64,000 nt of DNA from Primula veris (Eukaryota; Streptophyta; Magnoliopsida; Ericales; Primulaceae). The position numbers and the translations under genes are program-made. The stretch covers positions 7,571,501 through 7,635,500 of the forward strand of contig OY821741.1 of the NCBI GenBank assembly GCA_963682055.1, given 5' to 3'. Under the pieces are notes generated by a model. That model ran no database searches, was not told the DNA's origin, and saw only the letters and a list, made by a program, of their open reading frames with translations. Shown one piece after another: positions 10,654-25,500 of the stretch (within the stretch, counting starts at the first letter, position 1; every line of letters begins with the position of its first letter).

Positions 10654-11690
10654 TTTTATAGCATTTGCCCTGATCATTGGATGTATCCTCATTTTCGATG
10701 TGTCGGGATGAGGTGAATAGAGTATGTTGAGGTCCTAGCCACCTTAGACGGAGAAGTGGAAAAACCACCTTAATTGGACCGGAACTTGTAATTTGCAATA
10801 AAGTCCTATTTGGTCCCTATGATTCTGCTGGTTAAGAGTCGACGACACTTGATTGGAGTACTTACTTTTGAAACATGCCAAACTTGCTATTGAAAAATCT
10901 CATCGTTTTCTATATACCTAGAATTTCCCACTTTGAAAATGATCACAATCATATCATGTTTTTTTTTCTTATCAGGGTGATCATGTCATAATTGGAATCA
11001 CAACTACTTAAGTTTTCTTTTATAAAAGAGTTAACTACTCTTCAAAATCCAAAGAAAAGTCGATAGATATAATTAGATAAAGGGAAAAGCTAATTAGGAT
11101 AAAATTTCATCTATGGTAAGGACCAAAGATTCGTTCAATATATTTTTTTTTGGAAACGTTTAGAATAGTTATCGTGACATTTAAAAGTGTGAATAACTGA
11201 ATATCATCTTGGTTATTAACCCTAATATCAAGGTTCTCAATATACAGAGACGGCAAAGATTTGGAATAGCTTGACAAACAAAAGACAATAATTGTAAGTG
11301 TAAAAAGGAAATAGTATATACCATTTAAAATAAAAATACGAAAACATAATAAAGTAAGCTTTGGGTAGTAGTCAAATGCCTCAATAGCATCGATGATTCC
11401 TTATTTATTTAGCACCTCAAAATGGTAACACAATATTTACAATAAAACACTAGCCATTGTATAAAAAATACTGGCTCTTGACAATTTCTTCAAAAACAAA
11501 AGCTAACTTCTATGAATATAAAGTCACTATATAGTTTATACAAATCCTAAAATCTATTGGCTATATCCATTTTTCTTATATATCTTATATGGAAACACAA
11601 TATTAGTTAAGTCACTTTCATTAACATCACCGGGGAATGAACGCTAATTAGATGCTACAATTTATTTTATCTTCTAAGATTTAATCACTC
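10654..11690. other. Intergenic, no gene seen
   Basis: Spacer between the LTR-like unit and the glucanase promoter. No repeat or frame could be supported. Confidence 0.5.
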
Positions 11691-11692
11691 AT

Positions 11693-11699
11693 TATATAA
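11693..11699 (+). promoter_or_regulatory. TATA box of the beta-1,3-glucanase gene
   Basis: TATATAA lies 78 bp upstream of the start codon at 11777, leaving room for a short 5' UTR. Confidence 0.6.
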
Positions 11700-11776
11700 G
11701 AACCTAATGGGTTACACAAATTGTTTATTAATTCTCTCACCTCTTTAAGCTTCTAAGTATTAGATATTGTGCTACA

Positions 11777-13764
11777 ATGGGGTGGTTTTATAACTGTATG
11801 ATCATCCTTTTTATGATTCATAACTGGAACATCTCTGCTGGTAATGATATTTTCTTTTTGAACTTTATGTGTATGATTGAATTAAATTTATATGATATGA
11901 TTCATAGCATGCAACCACGTACTTTAATTCAATTCTATGCTTTTTTTAGGGATTCTTTTGCTATAGGTAAGAGGAGGTTGAGGAACCTAACAAAATTATA
12001 ATCTTCAATCTTCCTTGATTTATGTGTGTATGGAGAGCGGCAATGACTTCATTTTAGTCTATTTCATGCAGCAATTAACCCGTAATGGTATGTTATAGTG
12101 TTCTTAAAAGCGCGTTTAGCACGCCTAAAAACGCTAATGCGGGTCTACAAACATGATGCATAATCCTCAGCCGTGTACATATATACTAGTTTGTTATTCC
12201 GTTGGAAATTGTTTGACGAAATTTCTTTGTCTAGAACCAGAAGAATCGAAGTGCGTAAATTTTATTCTTTCGCTAGAAATCCCAAATAAAAGTTATGGCC
12301 TTGTGTTAAGTTCAATATTTACTTCCAGTTTCGAAAGCAGTAAAAGTATTATGTCTTTCAAGTAGCTTATTTATTTCATAAAGTGGTTAAGATGTATGAG
12401 CAGAGTATAATTTTGCCGTTTCTGTTTTGCGTTCATGTAAAGGTAGCTTTTGGCCATGTTACAAAAATCGTTTTCTGCATTGTTTTTGGAAGAAAAAAAA
12501 TCAGTATCATAAGAACATTCTGATGGTTTCGTGTGCTATGCCCTTCTACTCGATCAACCGCAAATAGTAGTACTTAATATCGTCAAGAATTACGCTTACA
12601 AAAAAAAAAAAACTCAAGAACAAGGAATCGGGGGTCAAAAAAGTAATCAAGTTTTTGAGAATTTTCAACTGCAAATTTCTTTGTAGAGGTTTTGATAAAA
12701 ATTCCAAACGAACAACTGCAAGTCTTAAAGATAATATAACAAAATATAAAAATTCTGGAAATATAACTACCCAACTTCTTTCATTTTTCCTCTTTTTTTG
12801 TGTGTGTGCAGAAGCTGGAGTTGTAGGAGTAAACTATGGACTACTAGGTAACGATCTCCCACCCCCAACTCAAGCCATATCTCTCATAAAATCATTACAA
12901 ATAACCAAAACGCGCCTATTTGCCCCTGACCATGACGTTTTCCAAGCCCTAGAAGGTTCGGGAATAGAACTAATCCTTGGGACCTTAAACCAAGATCTTC
13001 AAAACCTAGCGTCGGATATCACCTTCGCTCAAAATTGGGTAAACGAAAACATAATTCCATATGCTGGAAAAATTAATTTCCGATGCATTTCAGCTGGTAA
13101 TGAAGTTATCCCAAGTGACCTAGCCCCTTTTGTTTTACAAGCCATGATGAATCTCAGACTCGTATTAGATTCTGCTAATTTAAAGCAAATTTTGGTTAGC
13201 ACAGTGGTTTCGACTCAAGTTCTTGGTACTTCTTTTCCACCCTCACAAGGGGCTTTTTCGGAAGAAGTTGCCTCGATAATGACGCCAATTGTTTCTTTCT
13301 TGGTGGAAAATAAAAGCCCTCTGTTACTAAACTTGTACCCTTATTTCGCATACTCTGGTAACCCACAAGACATTTCGTTATCCTATGCTTTATTCAACTC
13401 TAATGAAGTGGTTGTAAATGATGGTGATTTTAGTTACAAAAACTTGTTTGATGCTATGGTGGATTCGGTATATTCCGCCTTAGAGAAAGAAGGGGGCGTG
13501 TCCATTGATATCGTTGTGACAGAGACTGGATGGCCTTCCGATCAAAACGGTGACATGGCGACGATTTCAAATGCTGAAACTTATAATAACAAGCTGATTG
13601 AGCATGTGAAAGGGTCAAATGGGACACCTAAGAAGCCTGGTAAAAGCATAGAGGCTTATTTGTTTGCCCTTTTCAATGAGAACCTTAAGCCTGAAGGGAC
13701 TGAGCAACACTTCGGATTGTACTATCCGAATATGACACCAGTGTACAATGTCGCATTCAACTAG
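11777..13764 (+). CDS. Glucan endo-1,3-beta-glucosidase (GH17), two exons
   Basis: Exons are 11777-11840 and 12812-13764. The donor G|GTAATG and the acceptor GTGTGTGCAG|AAG join in phase 1 to give an uninterrupted 338-aa protein. Exon 1 encodes a hydrophobic signal peptide of about 21 residues, and exon 2 starts the mature enzyme (GVVGVNYG at about 24-31). The GH17 catalytic residues are present: the proton donor E119 in AGNEV and the nucleophile E259 in TETGWPS, 140 residues apart as in the family. It hydrolyses beta-1,3-glucans such as callose or fungal wall glucan outside the cell or in the vacuole. There is no X8/CBM43 domain or GPI tail, so it is the short secreted type. The open frame runs back to 12655, but that part is intron. 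Splicing is inferred. Confidence 0.9.
11841..12811 (+). other. Intron of the glucanase gene
   Basis: A 971-bp GT-AG intron with a T-rich tract before the acceptor. It interrupts the gene at the end of the signal peptide, a common intron position in plant GH17 genes. No insert was recognised. Confidence 0.8.
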
Positions 13765-16574
13765 TTAGTAATCATTAATCACTTAAAAGACTTTAACTTT
13801 TATTTTTTAATTATTTTTTACTTGAACTTTCGTGATAATAATTGCAGTTAAGTCATTCTTCTGCCTTGAGCTTTTTGCATGACATTGCGACTGTTATAAG
13901 AGAATTGATAACTTATCACTATCATATACCAATGGACCTATGGCGATATACATTGACCAAGTCCGTACACCAATATATAAGCGAGTCCCCTTGGCTTATT
14001 TTGGGTAGGGCAATATGAATTATTGTGAACTTGTGAATTGAATCAATGACGGATAGTATTAATTCGTGAAAGCAAAACGAAGTTTTATAGTGAAAGATTA
14101 GTACTTTTAACTATCTAAAACTTGGTTAATTTCTTGCTATCCATCTTCTTCACACCATACATCTCCCGTCGTGAAACCTTATTGTCTGTAAATTTGATTA
14201 ATTTTTAGCAATCCATATACCAGGGAAGTTCTAGATGGTAGGGTGAAGCTAACTTGCGAGAAAGTTCGATTTTACAAGATGTTTTAGTTAAAATCTTGTT
14301 ACTATAGCATTTTAAGTCCCTCCAAACCCTACCAATACGCACATACACAAACCTAGTAACATTCATAGAAAAAGAAGACGTGTATGATCTCCTATCAAAA
14401 TATCCTGGCTGCATGTTCGAAAGTTAAAAGGACGGGTATCAAGGTGATGAAATTATGCAGAAAATACTGCAAGAAATAAAATCAGTTCCGAATCAAAATG
14501 CAACAAAACAGAAACAATAGATTCTCTCTTCTGAATTGAAAATTAGACAGCAAAACTTATGTTTTCTTACAGAATAAAAGTGCAAGCAGTTCATGAAGAC
14601 CACTACATTACTGCAACCAAATACCTAAAACCTTGAACCAGCTCACCGTGTATAACGTCTCCAAATCCAGTCGGTAGACTGAACATGCAACTTAATACGG
14701 TATAAAGGATATATGAAAGAAAAAAAAAAACTCACCGAGTCAGGCCGACCGCCTCTTCTAACACAATGAAGCAAACCCACTAAATAAAATTCCACCAACA
14801 AACAGCTCCCTAATCATAAGCAAGTACTTAACCAAATAACTTACACTATGTTAAAGATAACAAAAACTCAACTACAAAATATGGAAGGAAACATGATCAG
14901 AGCTATAAGGTCACTTAATGCTCTCTCTCTCACGAATGATTAGGTGGACTCACGAAAAGCTATAATCCGCCTTGAAGTAGATTTTGATTAATTTCGAATT
15001 GTATAATTCACAATATACATAATTTCTATCATGCTTTTGAGTGAACAATCACTTCCAGGAAACTGGCTTATAAATTATACTGCCAACGGCCATAGTTTCT
15101 GATCAAATCATATGCAAAGGCAGTCTATGAAAAAATAACACATCTCAAAGGAACCTTACCTTCCTATAAGCCTAAATCTATTCGAATAAATCTAGGAGAC
15201 AGCCAAGGAATGTGCATAATTGGCAACAGGCCTACTGTAATATCCTATGGGGAGTCAAGTTGCTGCAGTTCAGTGGCATTTGCGCAATCTCAATCATAAA
15301 TTCTATCCAAAGGCACAGAAAATAGATGTTGCCTTGGCTGTTTGTTGGGGTCAAGCCCCAGTGTTTTCATCAATTTTTTGCACAGTTAGATGGAAAAGGG
15401 AGCGACATATCACGCAATGATGCAGCAAACTTGGCTCTAATTAATAGGAGCCACAGCGAATTATTCACGATGTATGTATATATCATATATATCTATCTAT
15501 ATATTGTATGTGTGTATGTATATATCTACATATATCTGATTAGCAACTAGCAAGCCATTAAGAAATCAGCCCGTACTTTGCCGCTTAACCTTGCAACTTC
15601 CTACCAATAATCTAGGAGAGATAAATGACAAAATGGAAAGAATTATTGCCTCGAAATATAAGTTCACTGTGAACAAGATTCATGCGACGGGAGAGCTCGT
15701 GTCATATCGACAAAAACAATATTAATCAAATATGAGGTAGTAATGGCTGGTTTAGAAGGGAGCAGGGTTGTTGATGTTTCTATTGAACATCTGAAGCTAT
15801 GTAAGGGATGGTCAATTTAAACGAAAATCCGATGGCCAAGAAGAAAAAATATCAGAGATGCATCTCAGCTGTTGGGTTTTCAACCAACGTTTCGTCCCTT
15901 GCATTAGCAAACCAGTCTCAATTTGAAACGTGCCATCTCAAGCAGAGAAAGAACAACACTTAATATTACATCAACCAATTACTTCCTAACAAATTAGGTT
16001 CACAATATGTAGCATGTGATTTAAGGAATATATTGGCTTCTGGAACACATTCAAAAATATGTGGAAAAGGAAAACAATATGATACAGAACAAAATGGCTA
16101 AATTGTCTGATAAAGCTGCTAAAGTCAAACAAGATATGAAGCAATTAATAATAACATCTCTTCCGATGAAAATCAGCTTTCCTTAAAAAACTTCAAAAGT
16201 ATTTAACAGGTACCTATGTCAAAAACAACAATCGAAATATACATGAATAAACCCACGTAATGCTTTTGAGGGGGCTATTAAAGAGACTACTTATTCACCA
16301 TATGCTAGCAAATGTGAAGAAAAAAATGTGTAAGCTGAGTGTGCACCTACAGATTAAGACAAGAAAATCAACTCCGGCAGCTTCTCAACAGTGGACATTG
16401 ACTTGTTCTTTAAAACATTGGATAACTGATCCAAAAAGTTCAAACACGGTTCCAATCAGGTTTTTAATTTCTTTTTTTACCCTACACTAAAACTGAAATC
16501 AAACAGGACAAACCATTGTTGGCTAGTAATTTGATCGACTAATCTTTCCTAGAGATCTTATCATCAGAAATTAC
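13765..16574. other. 3' flank of glucanase and ITPK genes, no gene seen
   Basis: The two genes converge here. Short frames at 14205-14414, 15326-15550 and 16260-16490 show no family signature. An AT dinucleotide-rich stretch lies around 15475-15535. Both 3' UTRs must end here but cannot be placed. Confidence 0.5.
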
Positions 16575-19500
16575 TCAATCTTTCTTCTTCAACACATCCA
16601 AGAAAAAGTCGGTCAAAACAGTCTCGTAAGAAGGCATCTTTGCATACCCAGGGAAATAGTTTATATCAATTATTAAATACCTGTTCCCAATTGTGGTATC
16701 TCTAATCACATCAAAGTTGAAGAGATGCAACCTAATAGCTTTCCTCAACCCAATCGCGATATCCCTAATCAACCCCTCAGGGGGCATCTCTGTGTCCTCA
16801 AGATGCATTATTTTGCAATATGTGTCATCGTTTCTCTCACTTGTGTTCATATTTGAAATCTGCGAAAACGACAAAGAGGTCTCGAAAGTTTTCAATTTCT
16901 CTTCTGAAACGTCCGGTAATGATTTCCTCTTTACGCATTTTACGTAATCGCCCACTACGTACACCTTGAAGATAACTCCCCCGTGGTTTATAAATTCTTG
17001 CAAAACTATAGGCGGTTTCAGTTTATTCAATCCTTCCTGATTAAAAACGAGTGACATCTTGTGAGATTTCGCGCTCCCGTCGGCCACCAGCGGCTTGGCT
17101 ATCACTGGGAATTTTAGCTCATCGGACCATTTACTGTAAGAAATAAAAAAATGTTTTGATAACTTTGAATGATAATAATGGCAGAGATATATACATAGCC
17201 AGAGAGTACATAGACACAGAACATATTGGACCATGATCCCTACCAAAAAGTTACTGCTGACTACTGAGACCCTAAATGCATTTTGTAAATAATGGTAGAG
17301 GTGATATCAGCTTCCAAATCAAGGTTAATTAAATCTCAATTTTTCTTTCCTTGGACAATACCGCTCAACACCGATTTCTTTGAATCTTGGTCCATTATGG
17401 CAAATACTATAGATCACATAATCATAGACCCGTATGTATATTAACAGAACAATAGTGTTCTTCCGAAAAGTGGAGAAGAAGTTGAGAGAAATTACAATTT
17501 TGTGATGTCTTAAAACAACAGGTATCACGGGCAATAAATGGAAAACAAATAAAAATGGAGTCTTGGTCCATGATAATAAAAAGTATATTCTATTATCAAG
17601 ACCTGTTAGATTTTCAAAACAACAAGTATTTTCCAAGAGACGTAGTTAAATCATTTAATGTCATTGAATACACCTTAGTTACACTATCTCCAAAATATGA
17701 ACAAGGCATGGAAATTGGAGAGGTATGAACTTAAGTTACCTAACCATATAAAACAATAAACATACAAGCGAACAGAAAGAAAAATTAGTAAACATGATCA
17801 TGATATCCCATTTGCTCCCAAACGTTTCTATCACACTTGTATTTTATTTGAAAGCTTATATTGTACACTTTTGCATCAACATTTTCAGAATAACAACGCC
17901 CAAGCATAAACCACATCAAATTTTGTATATACCCTAAATGGTTCATCAAGAATACAAGTAAACTACACTGTTTTCACAAAATAGACTGGAAAATCTAGAG
18001 GATACGAATCCCTCGTCTACCCGGTACAATAATTAACAAAACTTCAAAAATATATTTCAAATAAGTCCTGGTCCATTTTTCAAAGACAGTAGTTATATTT
18101 GCACGGAAAATATATATAAACTGTTAACGTTATTGCTTATCTGTTGAACTTCCTCTATAAATGGCTCCTATTGTAATACGATAGATGGAGAGTAGTAAAA
18201 GTGAGAGGATAGGAACCCAACTATCCAATACAATAATATTGCAAACACACATTACATATTCTGTACAGAAACTTTACCGAATTCTTGTACAATATCAATA
18301 CAAAAGTTTTCATCTTAACAACTATTCAAAACCCACTTAAAATTATCGTGTCAACATATATACATCAATAACTTTAGTATAGAGTTCTTTAAAAGATATT
18401 GAAAAATTACAATTAATTATAACCCCTAATTGTCCCAATACAAACACCTCATAAAAGCAAATACTTTCATGCGTATGTTAAAAAGATAAAGTTCTACCAG
18501 AAGTCAATTTTTTGACAAATCAGAACTCCAGGGACATATATTCCCAAAAATATGGACAACAAGTACAAAGGATATTATGAACCCTCACCTACCTAAGGCA
18601 ATATGTACAATGAAAATTCAATAAACATAAAAGCAAACAGAAAGAAAAATTAGTATACACCATTATCATGATATCGCATTTGCAAATTTTTATTTTATTT
18701 GGAAGAAATCTTGTACACTTTTACATCAACATTTTCACCAAAACAATGCCCAAGTAAAAACCACAACAAATTTTGTATGACCCCAAATTATTCATCAAGA
18801 ATATAAGTCAACTGCACTGTTTCCACAAAATAGACAGAAAATCTAGAGGATACAAATCCCTCATCTATCCAGTACAATTATTAACAAAACTTCAAAATAT
18901 AGTTCAAACAAGTCCTGCTCCATCTTTCAAATATGAATAGTTGTTATTTTCATGGAAAATATATATAAACCGTTAACGTTATTGCTTTGCTTGTCTGCTG
19001 AACTTCATCTATAAATTTCTCATATAGATGGAGACTGGAGAGTAAAAGTGAAGAGGATAGGAACCTAACTATCCAACACAATAAGATTATAAAGACACAT
19101 AACATATACAGTACAGAAACTTTACAGAATTCGTGTAAAATATCAATACAAAAGTTATCATCCCACTTAAGAATATCGGATCAACATATATACTACATCA
19201 GTAACTTTAGCATAGAGTTCTGTACCAGATATTGAAAATTTTAAATGTTATCAGAACCCCTAATTGTTCCAATACAAAGAACTCTTACAAAAAAATACTT
19301 TCACGTGCATGCTAAAAAGATGAAATTCTGCCGGAAGTCAATTTCTTGACAAATCATAACTCTAGGGAAATATATTCCCAAAGAAATGGACAAGAGGTAC
19401 AAAGGATATTATGAACCCTTGCCTACCTAAGGCAATATGTATAAAAAGTATTTGCTTTAAATTACCTTCTTGTAATTTCAAATCTAAAAATATATATACC

Positions 19501-22500
19501 TAGATTGTAAAAATTAGATTTCTGGACAACTTTTATAGACCATTTCCAGCTAATGCATAACCATAATAGATACTTCATTACAAAAGTAAGTTCACCATAC
19601 TACTTATAAATCCAACAAGAAGAAACTGAGATTGTCTTGCTATCAAGAACCCTAACTACCACAAAATAACAAACATAACACACACGTGCATAAGTATATG
19701 TATAATGTTTTGCAACTTCTAAACTAAAATACAGAAATTAATTTCTTACTGGAATTAATATAAAACTTCAAACTACAGAATACCATAGATAAACAATCAA
19801 TAAAAAGTTTACACCACACTGTCAAAACCCAACAAACAAGATAAGAGAACATCGCTGTTAAAACCCAACAAACAAGAAGCAAATGGGAGCATATCAAGGA
19901 GAAAATCACAAAAGTGATTAAACAATTTTTTATAAAATGTTAGTCCACGTAACTAGCTAAAATAATATTCTCTAACAACTCGTACAAACCCCTTCAATTA
20001 AGTTAAATTCCATGATAATTCATCACTAAAAAAAGTTTTCCACGCTGTTTAGAACTCAATTAACAATATGAATTTGAGAGCATATCCTGAAGACTAACAC
20101 CACAAACATAGATGCATAATGTTTTTGCAACACCTACAATTCAAACATAGATAATTGGTCAACGAGATAACTCCAAGTCATCATTTTCTGCAAAAAAAGG
20201 GACTAGAGATTGGATAATTCACCAAATTACAGAAAATAAAGCTTCATATACTTTCTTGTACATTTCCAGAACAAGTACTCCCTTTCCATCCCAAAATAAG
20301 GGCTCCCTGTACCCATGTGAAATGTTCTAAAGTAATGATCACAATCCGCAAGAAATTGTTGATAATGCTAGTATACCTTTTCGCTCTATAAATTAATATA
20401 AAGTTGAAGTTATCACTAAAAACATCATGTTAAAGAATAAGTTGAAGTGATTTGGGTTGGAATGTAGACGTAACTGTGTACCTATGTTTTTAATTTTGCT
20501 ACACTCTCAATTTTCTATGGCTGAACCAAAAATGGATTTTTTTTTTTGCAGGGCCAAAGTGCTATGATTGAAAGATATGTTTTTTTTCCTCAATACGTAG
20601 TGATAGGGCCAGCTTCTGTGGAAGTGTGAAAAGTTTTTTTTTCCAAATGAGTTGTTATTGTGTATTCATCATGCTGATTTGGTTTATAAAATAAAATAAG
20701 AAGCATTTCAGTTATTAAATTGGTTTTTATAAGTTTTAAAAAATTCGTTAAAGTAATATTTTGAAGTGGAACACGATAGGTCGTAAATATAAATTTAGTT
20801 ATACATACACTTCATCCTGAATAATACAATTTATAAAGTGAATTGTTGAATGTAGGTTTGAAGTTTTGAACCTTTTGAGAAATACAATCACATAATCTTG
20901 AAAACACAAAGCTACTCTTAAAGTCATATTTTGATGAAAAGAACAAGTTCACTGCAACATTGAAACCTAAACCGACAACAATGACCATTTATATCAAGCA
21001 TATGATGAATGCTAACATACATACACAACTATGAGCTTTTCCTATTTTATTTCTAATACTAGAAGTAGCTAGGTGAAGCCAACTTCTCCTTCCAACCTCA
21101 AAATACCCAGCTCATTCTCCTAAAGCTGCAAACAAGCCCGATTTATGAGAAAATAATTACTGCATATCAAAAACGCAAACAGAAACCAATAATCAGTTTC
21201 GTAGTATTCGTGAATAAAAGACCAGGCATTTGAGTTTTCTTTTCCGAAATTGTATGCAACTGAAAATCTCCCTATAACTTTCATAGTTTCAGAGCATATC
21301 AACTCAAACACAACCACAAAATAATCACCATGTATATAGTACATGAGGGAATTGACTATTACCAGTTTTCCAATACATTTTTCCTAAATTGTATATACCT
21401 GAAGTTCTCCCTAAAATAATTACACCAAGAACCCTATCCATGTACACAACTATTCCCATATATCAGGAATCTTAACATCCACAATTTGTATTCCCATATA
21501 TCAAAAATATGTTATATATAAGAAGAATTACCCTAACAAATTCATACAAACCATAACCTATAGATACATACAATTAATAACGTATACATATATATAAGAA
21601 GAACTACCCTAACAAAAACACATAATTAATAACGTGTAGATACATACATACGTAAATATATATAATAGGGTTCTTGATAAGCTGGATGATCACCCAATTT
21701 TCATTCAATTTCATTTAAAAGCTGGTTCTTATTAAAAGCTGCAACCAAACAATCCCTTAATAACACTTCATATCAACAACCTTAACAAATATACAAAATT
21801 AATAACCTAAATACAAACCTATATGCATACATATATATATACATAGCACCGCCTGGAAATCAATCAACTGAAATTCTAGCAAAAACATTAAGGGTGTGTT
21901 TGGAATCCGGAAAATGTCACAAAAAAGAAAAGAAAGTAAAACCAAGGAAAATTAAATTGAAATCATTTTCCGGTCATGTATTTGGAAGTTTGGGAAATCA
22001 AGAGAAAAGAAAAGAAAAGAAAATAAGGGGAGAAAGAGGTAGCTAATCTCATTTTTCTCATTTGTTTTCCTTTTCCTCCCACTTTTCGAAGGAAAATGAT
22101 TTCTCTCCTTTTACACATAAACTTTTCTCACACTTTCTTTTGTTTCCCTTTTCACTAGTTTTCTGATGGAGCCAAACACAAAAAAATGTTTTCTCAGGAA
22201 ATCATTTTCATTTTCCCATTAGTTTTTGGGTTCCAAACACACCCTCCACGAACCCTAACGCAGATACACAATAATATACAATTTCACAATATATCAATTA
22301 TATACAATTTCGCAGTCTTAGCAACAACTGGATATACAATTATATACAATTTCGCAGTATATCATTTTTGGCAAACATGTTACCGAATCCTGGAAAGTTA
22401 ACAAAAACACACAACCAAGAACCTATACACACATAAATATCTGGGAACGCCTGGCGTCTGGTGATCATAAATCACAATCTGCCTCGGCACCCCGAATGTC

Positions 22501-25500
22501 CCTTCTCTCTCCTCCTCCTCCCTCTTGCCATGTGTCACCTCACCAACGGCCTCGAGCATCGACACTGTTATGTAGCCTGGAGATCTCCTCAATATTATCG
22601 ATCACGAGCGAATTCGGATTCATTTTTGAGTACTCCTCGAGCTGTGAATTCCAATCATGGCCGCTGATCTTGTGCAGGACGCAATCGAACGGTCCTTGTT
22701 GCGTTAGAGGGATGTTAAGGTCGATCGGGACAAGATTGATGTGCTTTTGGGCCGCTAGGGCTAAGAGAGAGGGAGAATGAAGCTTCGGCGTATTGTTTTT
22801 GTGAAAATATAGAATGCAACCAAAAATATAATAAACTTATTTTTCTAAAAACTGCAACCAAACAGTCCCCTAATATCACCTCATATCGAAAACCCTAACA
22901 AAGATACACAACTATAAACATATACATACGGGTCCCCATTTTGTCCCGCTGGCTTGTTATACTGGACATTGTCCAGTTAAATTGACCACCGTTAGATTAG
23001 AAAATGGAACGTATCTGATGATCCCTTTTCAATAACTAATTTACTTTTTCTATTTTTATTATATATTAGACAAATTAATTTTCGATAAATTAAAAACAAA
23101 TATTACAACACAATAAAAATCCAAATAAAAATATAAAACACTAGTGGAAACTACCCTAAATAAAAATATTAATCAAAATTTATAAAAAAATATTAATTAG
23201 ATAAGTTTTTTTGGAAACGGGACTTTGTACCGTCTAATTCATGGCCTGGACAAAAGAAAAACTCTATACATGCATACATATATAGAAACATAGACACACA
23301 ATTATACACAATTTCGCAATATATCAATAAAACCTAACTAAAATACTAAATCAAAAACCTAACTAAAGCACACAATCAAAAACCTAACTAAAAAACACAA
23401 TAAAAAACCTATAGATACATACATACATATATAGCAAAACCTGAAATCAAGAACCCTAATATAGGAACACAATTAAATATTACAGTTTTTAGTAATTTCG
23501 CAATAAATTAATTTATAAACTATACATACATAAATACCTGGGATCAACTAGCGTCTGGTGATCATAAATCACAATCTGCCTCGGGACCCCAAATGTCTCC
23601 TCGCCACGTGTCACCCCTTCCTGTCCGCCACGTGTCACCTCCACAACGGCCTCCAGCATCGAGATCTCCTCAACCGAATCAATAACCAACGATCCAGGGT
23701 TCGTAACAGAGTACTCCTCGAGCTGAGACTTCCAATCGTGACCGCTGATCTTGTGTAGGACGCAATCGAATGGTCCCTGTTGCGTTAACGGGACGGTAAG
23801 GTCGATCGGGACGAGATCGATGCGCTTTTCCGAAGCTAGGGTCGGATGAAGGAGTTTTGCTTCTTCGGTGCTAACACGTAGCCTATTCGGAGACGTGACG
23901 GTTGCTCCTCCGCCATTGTAGAGAGAGATGTTTAGAGAGAGAGAGAGTATGTATAGGTCTCTGTGGGTTTCAGGTGAGTATGGGTTTATTTCAATTGGGT
24001 CCCTCAACTATTGAAAAATTACAAATAGACAATTATATACAATTTAGCAGTTTTACCAACAACTCGATTTACAATTATATACATAATTTCGCAATATATC
24101 ATTAAAACCTAACAAAAACACAATAAAAAACCTAGAAAAAGCACAAAATAAAAAACCTAATGAAAAACGTGTACATTCATATATATATATATATATATAG
24201 ATAGATACATAAATACCTAGGATCGATTAGCATCTGATGATCATAAATCACAATCTGCCTCGGCACCCCGAAGGTCCCTTCTCCCTCCTCACTGCCACGT
24301 GTCACCTCATTCACCGCCTCGAGCATCGACACCCTGTTATGTAGCCTGGAGATCTCCTCAACCGAATCAATAACCAACGATCCAGGGTTCGTAACAGAGT
24401 ACTCCTCGAGCTGAGACTTCCAATCGTGACCGCTAATCTTGTGTAGGACGCAATCGAACGGTCCCTGTTGCGTTAACGGGACGGTAAGGTCGATCGGGAC
24501 GAGATCGATGCGCTTTTCCGAAGCTAGGGTCGGATGAAGGAGTTTTGCTTCTTCGGTGCTAACGCGTAGCCTATTCGGAGACGTGACGGTTGCTCCTCCG
24601 CCATTGTAGAGAGAGATGTTTAGAGAGAGAGAGAGAGTATGTATAGGTCTCTGTGGGTTTCAGGTGAGTATGGGTTTATTTCAATTGGGTCCCTCAACTA
24701 TTGAAAAATTACAAATAGACACAATTATATACAATTTAGCAGTTTTACCAACAACTCGATTTACAATTATATACATAATTTCACAATATATCATTAAAAC
24801 CTAACAAAAACACAATAAAAAACCTAGAAAAGCACAAAATAAAAAACCTAATAAAAAACGTGTACATTCATATATATATATATATATAGATAGATACATA
24901 AATACCTAGGATCGATTAGCGTCTGGTGATCATAAATCACAATCTGCCTCGGCACCCCGAACGTCCCTTCTCCCTCCTCACTGCCACGTGTCACCTCATT
25001 CACCGCATCGAGCATCGACACCCTGTTATGTAGCCTGGAGATATCCTCAACCGAATCAATCACGAGCGAATTAGGGTTCATAACAGAGTACTCCTCGAGC
25101 TGAGACTTCCAATCGTGACCGCTGATCTTATGCAGGACGCAATCGAACGGTCCCTGTTGCGTTAACGGGACGGTAAGGTCGATCGGGACGAGATCGATGC
25201 GCTTTTCCGAAGCTAGGGTCGGATGAAGGAGTTTTGCTTCTTCGGTGCTAACGCGTAGCCTATTCGGAGACGTGACGGTTGCTCCTCCGCCATTGTAGAG
25301 AGAGATGTTTAGAGAGAGAGAGAGAGAGTATGTATAGGTCTGTGGGTTTCAGGTGAGTATGGGTTTATTTCAATTGGGTCCCTCAACTATTGAAAAATTA
25401 CAAATAGACACAATTATATACAATTTAGCAGTTTTACCAACAACTCGATTTACAATTATATACATAATTTCACAATATATCATTAAAACCTAACAAAAAC

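Noticed and set aside
12655..12811. N-terminal extension of the glucanase frame
   Set aside because: It ends in a T-rich splice acceptor, has no signal peptide and no similarity to GH17 enzymes.
17134..17246. Hydrophobic N-terminus of the ITPK exon 2 frame
   Set aside because: It lies before the acceptor TTCTTACAG and is intron translation, not a signal peptide.
23513..24007. 164-codon frame over ITPK exon copy D
   Set aside because: It begins at TTG in leader sequence and only regains the ITPK frame because of the 13-bp deletion. No ATG supports it.
24177..25081. Separate small genes at exon copies B and C
   Set aside because: They are the 3' parts of damaged ITPK exon copies and read into the intron after the donor.
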